DNA of 8,427 nt from Alphaproteobacteria bacterium (GTDB lineage Bacteria > Pseudomonadota > Alphaproteobacteria > VGEJ01), in assembly GCA_016869335.1 (NCBI GenBank), contig VGEJ01000095.1, positions 1 to 8,427 on the forward strand. Direction: 5' to 3'. The notes under the pieces were generated by a model, which had not been told where the DNA came from, searched no databases, and saw only the letters and a program-made list of their open reading frames with translations. The translations under genes and the position numbers were made by a program. Below are positions 5,936 to 8,427 of this stretch, piece by piece (the stretch's first letter is position 1; each line of letters opens with the position of its first letter).

Positions 5936-6426
5936 GTGGTTACGGCTCTCGTCCTTGCGATCATCCTGCTGGGCCTCGCGGTGCTCGTCCATTACGAAGC
6001 GCTCCGGCTGATCTCTGGCTTTCTGCCGCTGATCAAGGGACCGCCGCGGCGGCGGATCCTGGTCGTCATCTTCGGCGCGTTTCTCCCCATGTCATCGAGA
6101 TCCGCCTCTTCGGGGTTGCCTACACGCTGGCCGAATCGATCGGCATGGGCGCGCCGCGCGGCGGCAATCCCGGCACCTTCCTCGATGCCGTCTACTTCTC
6201 GGCCGTCACCTACACCTCGCTCGGCTACGGCGATCTCACGCCGCTGGGTCCGGTCCGGACCTTGGTCGGCGTCGAGACCGTGATCGGTCTCATACTCATA
6301 GGGTGGACCGCGTCCTTCACCTATCTCGAGATGCAGAAGTTCTGGGATCTTCACCCAAAACGAGGACACCGCCGGCACTCGCTCCGCGCGCACGGACTGC
6401 CAGCGAAACGAGAGCGATTGTCGTGA
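5936..6426 (+). CDS. Small potassium-channel-like membrane protein, frameshifted as sequenced
   Basis: The GTG start at 5936 gives MVTALVLAIILLGLAVLVHY, a first membrane helix, then a basic loop GPPRRR and a second helix ILVVIFGAF. After 6085 the sense moves to another frame: HVIEIRLFGVAYTL, pore helix AVYFSAVTYT, the selectivity filter TSLGYGD, and a last helix around TVIGLILIGWTASF, ending in a basic cytoplasmic tail. Restoring one base before 6088 (for example GCC at 6086-6087) gives 163 residues reading FGAFLAHVIE, with the filter at 94-100. The architecture is that of short ion_trans_2-type channels with a single pore loop; TxGYGD is the potassium signature. The stop TGA (6424-6426) overlaps the GTG of the P1 hydrolase, so translation of the two is probably coupled. 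What gates the channel is not visible, since no ligand-binding domain follows. Confidence 0.8.
6083..6088 (+). other. Frame-break site in the channel gene (CTCCCC)
   Basis: The N-terminal frame reads TTT CTC CCC ATG, while the pore part requires CAT GTC ATC GAG from 6088. One base is missing in or beside the four-C run (6085-6088). An original CTC GCC CAT would give Leu-Ala-His and restore the helix. A -1 slip on C-CCC would give Leu-Pro-His. Confidence 0.8.
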
Positions 6427-7433
6427 TCCGGCCGGGCGAGCGCAACGCGATCACGGATGTTCCGGGCGTCCGGGTCGGCTCCGCGGAGGATACGGCCGCG
6501 CGAAGCGGCGTCACCGTGGTGCTGCCGGATCGGCCGGCGGTTGCGGCGGTCGAGGTCCGCGGCGGCGCGCCGGGCACCCACGAGACCGACCTCCTGGCGC
6601 CGAGCTGTCTGGTCGATCGGGTCGATGCCGTGGTGCTGAGCGGCGGCTCGGCTTTCGGGTTGGAGGCCGCTGCCGGCGTCGCGAGCTGGCTCCACGCGCA
6701 GGGGCGCGGCTTCCCCGTCGGCACGGCGCTGGTGCCGATCGTTCCGGCGGCGATCGTGTTCGATCTCCTCAACGGTGGCGCCAAGGACTGGGGTGAGATG
6801 CCACCCTACCGCGCCCTCGGGCAGCGCGCGTGCACAGAGGCGGGCCATGACGTGCGGCTCGGCAACGCCGGCGCAGGCCTTGGCGTCAAAGCGGGCGCGA
6901 TCAAGGGTGGACTCGGCTCGGCCTCGGCGCTGGCCGCCGATGGCCTGACCGTCGGCGCCCTCGTCGTCGCCAATCCCTATGGCACCATCGCCATCCCTGG
7001 TACGGCGGTGCCGTGGGCCGCGGCGCTCGAGCGCGCCGGCGAGTTCGGCGGTCCGTTCCCGGCCGCGTTGGCCGATGACCTCGACTACGCGGCGGCCTCG
7101 GCGCTGGGCGCCAACACCACGATCGCGGTGGTGGCGACCAACGCGACCTTGACCAAGGCTGAAGCACAACGCGTCGCGCTGATGGCGCACGATGGCATCG
7201 CGCGCGCGGTCTGGCCGGCACACACCCCGTTCGACGGCGACACGGTCTTCGCCGTCGCGACCGGCGCCGTGCCCCTGCCGCGACCCGCGGCGGGCGCGCT
7301 CTGCCGCATTGGCGCGATGGCGGCTGACTGCCTTGCGCGCGCCATCGTCCGCGGCGTGCTCACCGCCGAGGATCTCGGCGATTTGCCCAGTTTTCGCACC
7401 TGGCGCGCGCGGCGGGACGGCCACCGCAGCTGA
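6423..7433 (+). CDS. P1-family peptidase/amidase (DmpA/NylC-like N-terminal nucleophile hydrolase)
   Basis: 336 residues from the GTG at 6423, which overlaps the channel stop as GTGA. The chain begins RPGERNAITDVPGVRVG and has the family blocks LSGGSAFGLEAAAGV (72-86), GNAGAGLGVKAGAIKGGLGS (147-166), NPYG (184-187), GANTTIAVVATNA (229-241), AHDGIARA and TPFDGDTVFA. P1 enzymes cleave themselves once to expose a serine or threonine nucleophile. Here the likely cut is Asn231-Thr232, matching NylC's Asn266-Thr267. Spacing also agrees: Asp271/Asp273 correspond to NylC Asp306/Asp308, and Asn184 to NylC Asn219. The lysine partner is Lys156 or Lys161. Expected activity is release of N-terminal residues from peptides, or hydrolysis of small amides and esters; the substrate is not predictable. 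There is no signal peptide, so it is cytoplasmic. The peptide-binding protein gene follows after 16 bases, consistent with import then hydrolysis. Confidence 0.92.
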   Translation: MIRPGERNAITDVPGVRVGSAEDTAARSGVTVVLPDRPAVAAVEVRGGAPGTHETDLLAPSCLVDRVDAVVLSGGSAFGLEAAAGVASWLHAQGRGFPVGTALVPIVPAAIVFDLLNGGAKDWGEMPPYRALGQRACTEAGHDVRLGNAGAGLGVKAGAIKGGLGSASALAADGLTVGALVVANPYGTIAIPGTAVPWAAALERAGEFGGPFPAALADDLDYAAASALGANTTIAVVATNATLTKAEAQRVALMAHDGIARAVWPAHTPFDGDTVFAVATGAVPLPRPAAGALCRIGAMAADCLARAIVRGVLTAEDLGDLPSFRTWRARRDGHRS

Positions 7434-7437
7434 CCTT

Positions 7438-7442
7438 GGAGG
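7438..7442 (+). promoter_or_regulatory. Strong ribosome-binding site of the substrate-binding protein gene
   Basis: GGAGG lies seven bases before the ATG at 7450 and fixes that start. It sits in the 16-base gap after the P1 hydrolase stop, so the two genes are very likely co-transcribed. Confidence 0.75.
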
Positions 7443-7449
7443 ACGACGA

Positions 7450-8427
7450 ATGCACAAGCTGATCCGGGTGCTGTTCTGTTGCGTGCTTTGCATGATGGCG
7501 TTGGGGCCGGCCGAGGCGGCGAGGGACAGCCTCGTCATCGGCATGCGTCTCGAGCCGCCCGGGCTCGACCCCACCACCGGGGCCGCCGAAGCGATCGGTG
7601 AGATAACGCTTTACAACATCTTCGAGGGCCTCACCCGGATCGACCAGAATGGCAGTGTCGGCCCCGGCCTCGCCACCGCGTGGCAGGTCTCGCAGGACCA
7701 GCTCAGCTATAGCTTCACGCTGCGCTCGGGCGTCGTCTTCAGCGACGGTACCGCGTTCGACTCTTCGGACGTCAAGTTCAGCTTCGAGCGGGCCGCGAGC
7801 GCGACCAGCACCAACAAGCGCAAGGCGTGGTTCACGAACATCGCGGCGATCGCCACCCCCGATCCGACCACGGTGACGATCACGTTGCGCGACAAGAACC
7901 CGGCCTTCCTGTTCAATCTCGGCGAGAGCCCTGCCGTGATCATGGCGCCCGAGTCGGCGGCCGGCGCCGCGACGCTGCCGATCGGCACCGGGCCCTACCG
8001 GCTCGAGACCTGGGTCAAGGGGGATTCGGTCACCCTGGCACGGAACCCGGCCTACCGGGATCCCGACGCCATCCGTCTGAGCAAAGTCACGTTTCGTTTC
8101 ATCGATGACTCATCGGCACAGATCACGGCGATGCTCTCAGGCGATCTCGACTGCTTCCCATTCTTCGACTCGCCCGAGAGTGTACCGCTCTTCGCAGCGG
8201 ATCCGCGCTTCGCGGTGATGGAGGGCACGACCGAAGGCGAGACCATCCTGGCCATGAACAACAAGCGGCCGCCGCTCGACGATGTCCGCGTGCGCCGCGC
8301 GATCAGCCTGGCTATCGATCGTGCTGCGCTGATCGAGGGGGCCATGTTTGGCCGCGCCACGCCGATCGGCTCGCACTTTGCGCCGCACCATCCCGACTAT
8401 ATCGACCAGACCGGGGTATCGCCCTTC
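7450..8427 (+). CDS. ABC transporter substrate-binding protein, peptide/nickel type (SBP family 5), 3' partial
   Basis: The frame is open from the ATG at 7450 to the window end: 326 codons of a protein normally about 500-540 residues long. The leader is MHKLIRVLFCCVLCMMALGP with likely cleavage after AEA (residue 23). It has three cysteines but no lipobox, so the product should be a soluble periplasmic protein. Family 5 landmarks follow: RLEPPGLDPTTG, then YNIFEGLTRID, FTLRSGVVFSDGTAF with DVKFSFERA, the hinge-region block GTGPYRLETWVKGD with ARNPAYRD, and LDDVRVRRAISLAIDRAAL with ATPIGSHF near the edge. Such proteins capture oligopeptides, dipeptides or similar solutes and deliver them to an inner-membrane ABC permease; those genes would be expected just downstream of the window. 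The neighbouring P1 hydrolase suggests a peptide or small amide as ligand. Ligand specificity cannot be read from this fragment. Confidence 0.92.
   Translation, partial: MHKLIRVLFCCVLCMMALGPAEAARDSLVIGMRLEPPGLDPTTGAAEAIGEITLYNIFEGLTRIDQNGSVGPGLATAWQVSQDQLSYSFTLRSGVVFSDGTAFDSSDVKFSFERAASATSTNKRKAWFTNIAAIATPDPTTVTITLRDKNPAFLFNLGESPAVIMAPESAAGAATLPIGTGPYRLETWVKGDSVTLARNPAYRDPDAIRLSKVTFRFIDDSSAQITAMLSGDLDCFPFFDSPESVPLFAADPRFAVMEGTTEGETILAMNNKRPPLDDVRVRRAISLAIDRAALIEGAMFGRATPIGSHFAPHHPDYIDQTGVSPF

Noticed and set aside
5849..5992. Extending gamma-glutamyltranspeptidase to the ATG at 5992 (627 residues)
   Set aside because: GGAG lies nine bases upstream of that ATG, but the added residues are charged, precede the leader by almost 50 positions, and overlap the first helix of the divergent channel gene.
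6351..7577. Long minus-strand open frame (408 codons) opposite the P1 hydrolase
   Set aside because: It is Arg-rich with no recognisable domain, and the plus strand encodes a clear P1-family enzyme with catalytic residues at the right spacing.
7649..8108. Short plus-strand open frames inside the substrate-binding protein gene
   Set aside because: They are Ser/Arg/Pro-rich out-of-frame readings. The true frame runs unbroken from 7450 to the window end with clear family 5 motifs.
1..8427. Mobile elements, tRNA/rRNA genes, CRISPR arrays, toxin-antitoxin or defence genes
   Set aside because: I looked for cloverleaf or tRNA-like ends, regularly spaced repeats, transposase motifs and terminal inverted repeats and saw none. 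No defence-type domain is encoded.

Overview
The window is about 8.4 kb of dense, high-GC DNA (third codon positions almost all G or C) with many GTG starts. Protein motifs and gene style point to an alphaproteobacterium, plausibly in or near the Rhodospirillales/Geminicoccales. That placement is inference from resemblance, not a search. There are no RNA genes, insertion sequences, CRISPR arrays or phage genes. The longest stretch without a gene is about 140 bases.

Layout. (1) Positions 2-1129 (+): the C-terminal three quarters of a mercuric-reductase/dihydrolipoamide-dehydrogenase-like flavoprotein, cut by the window edge. (2) 1153-2578 (+): a membrane sensor histidine kinase split by a one-base frameshift at a TTT run. 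(3) 2613-2850 (+): a small putative lipoprotein, also frameshifted. (4) 2991-3572 (+): an exported PA14-domain protein. (5) 3605-4069 (+): a group 1 truncated haemoglobin with a lipoprotein signal. (6) 4109-5848 (-): a gamma-glutamyltranspeptidase, convergent with the globin. (7) 5936-6426 (+): a three-helix potassium-channel-like protein, frameshifted. (8) 6423-7433 (+): a P1-family (DmpA/NylC-like) self-cleaving hydrolase that overlaps the channel stop by four bases. (9) 7450 to the window end (+): the N-terminal part of a peptide-type ABC transporter substrate-binding protein that has no stop codon inside the window.

How they may work together. The left half reads as envelope and redox functions: an oxidoreductase with a sensor kinase, then two exported proteins, one of them an envelope-tethered globin. 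The right half reads as peptide and amide salvage. It has two unrelated self-cleaving hydrolases whose predicted nucleophile is threonine (gamma-glutamyltranspeptidase and the P1 hydrolase), plus a peptide-binding protein, with a small cation channel translationally coupled to the second hydrolase.

The most notable points are: the lipid-anchored globin with an apparently all-hydrophobic distal haem pocket; the kinase frameshift, which sits on a TTT|CGA motif shaped like a known +1 recoding site but may simply be a base error; the occurrence of three one-base frame breaks in a window whose other genes are intact; and the unclear start of the gamma-glutamyltranspeptidase gene, where the best ribosome-binding context precedes an ATC codon.
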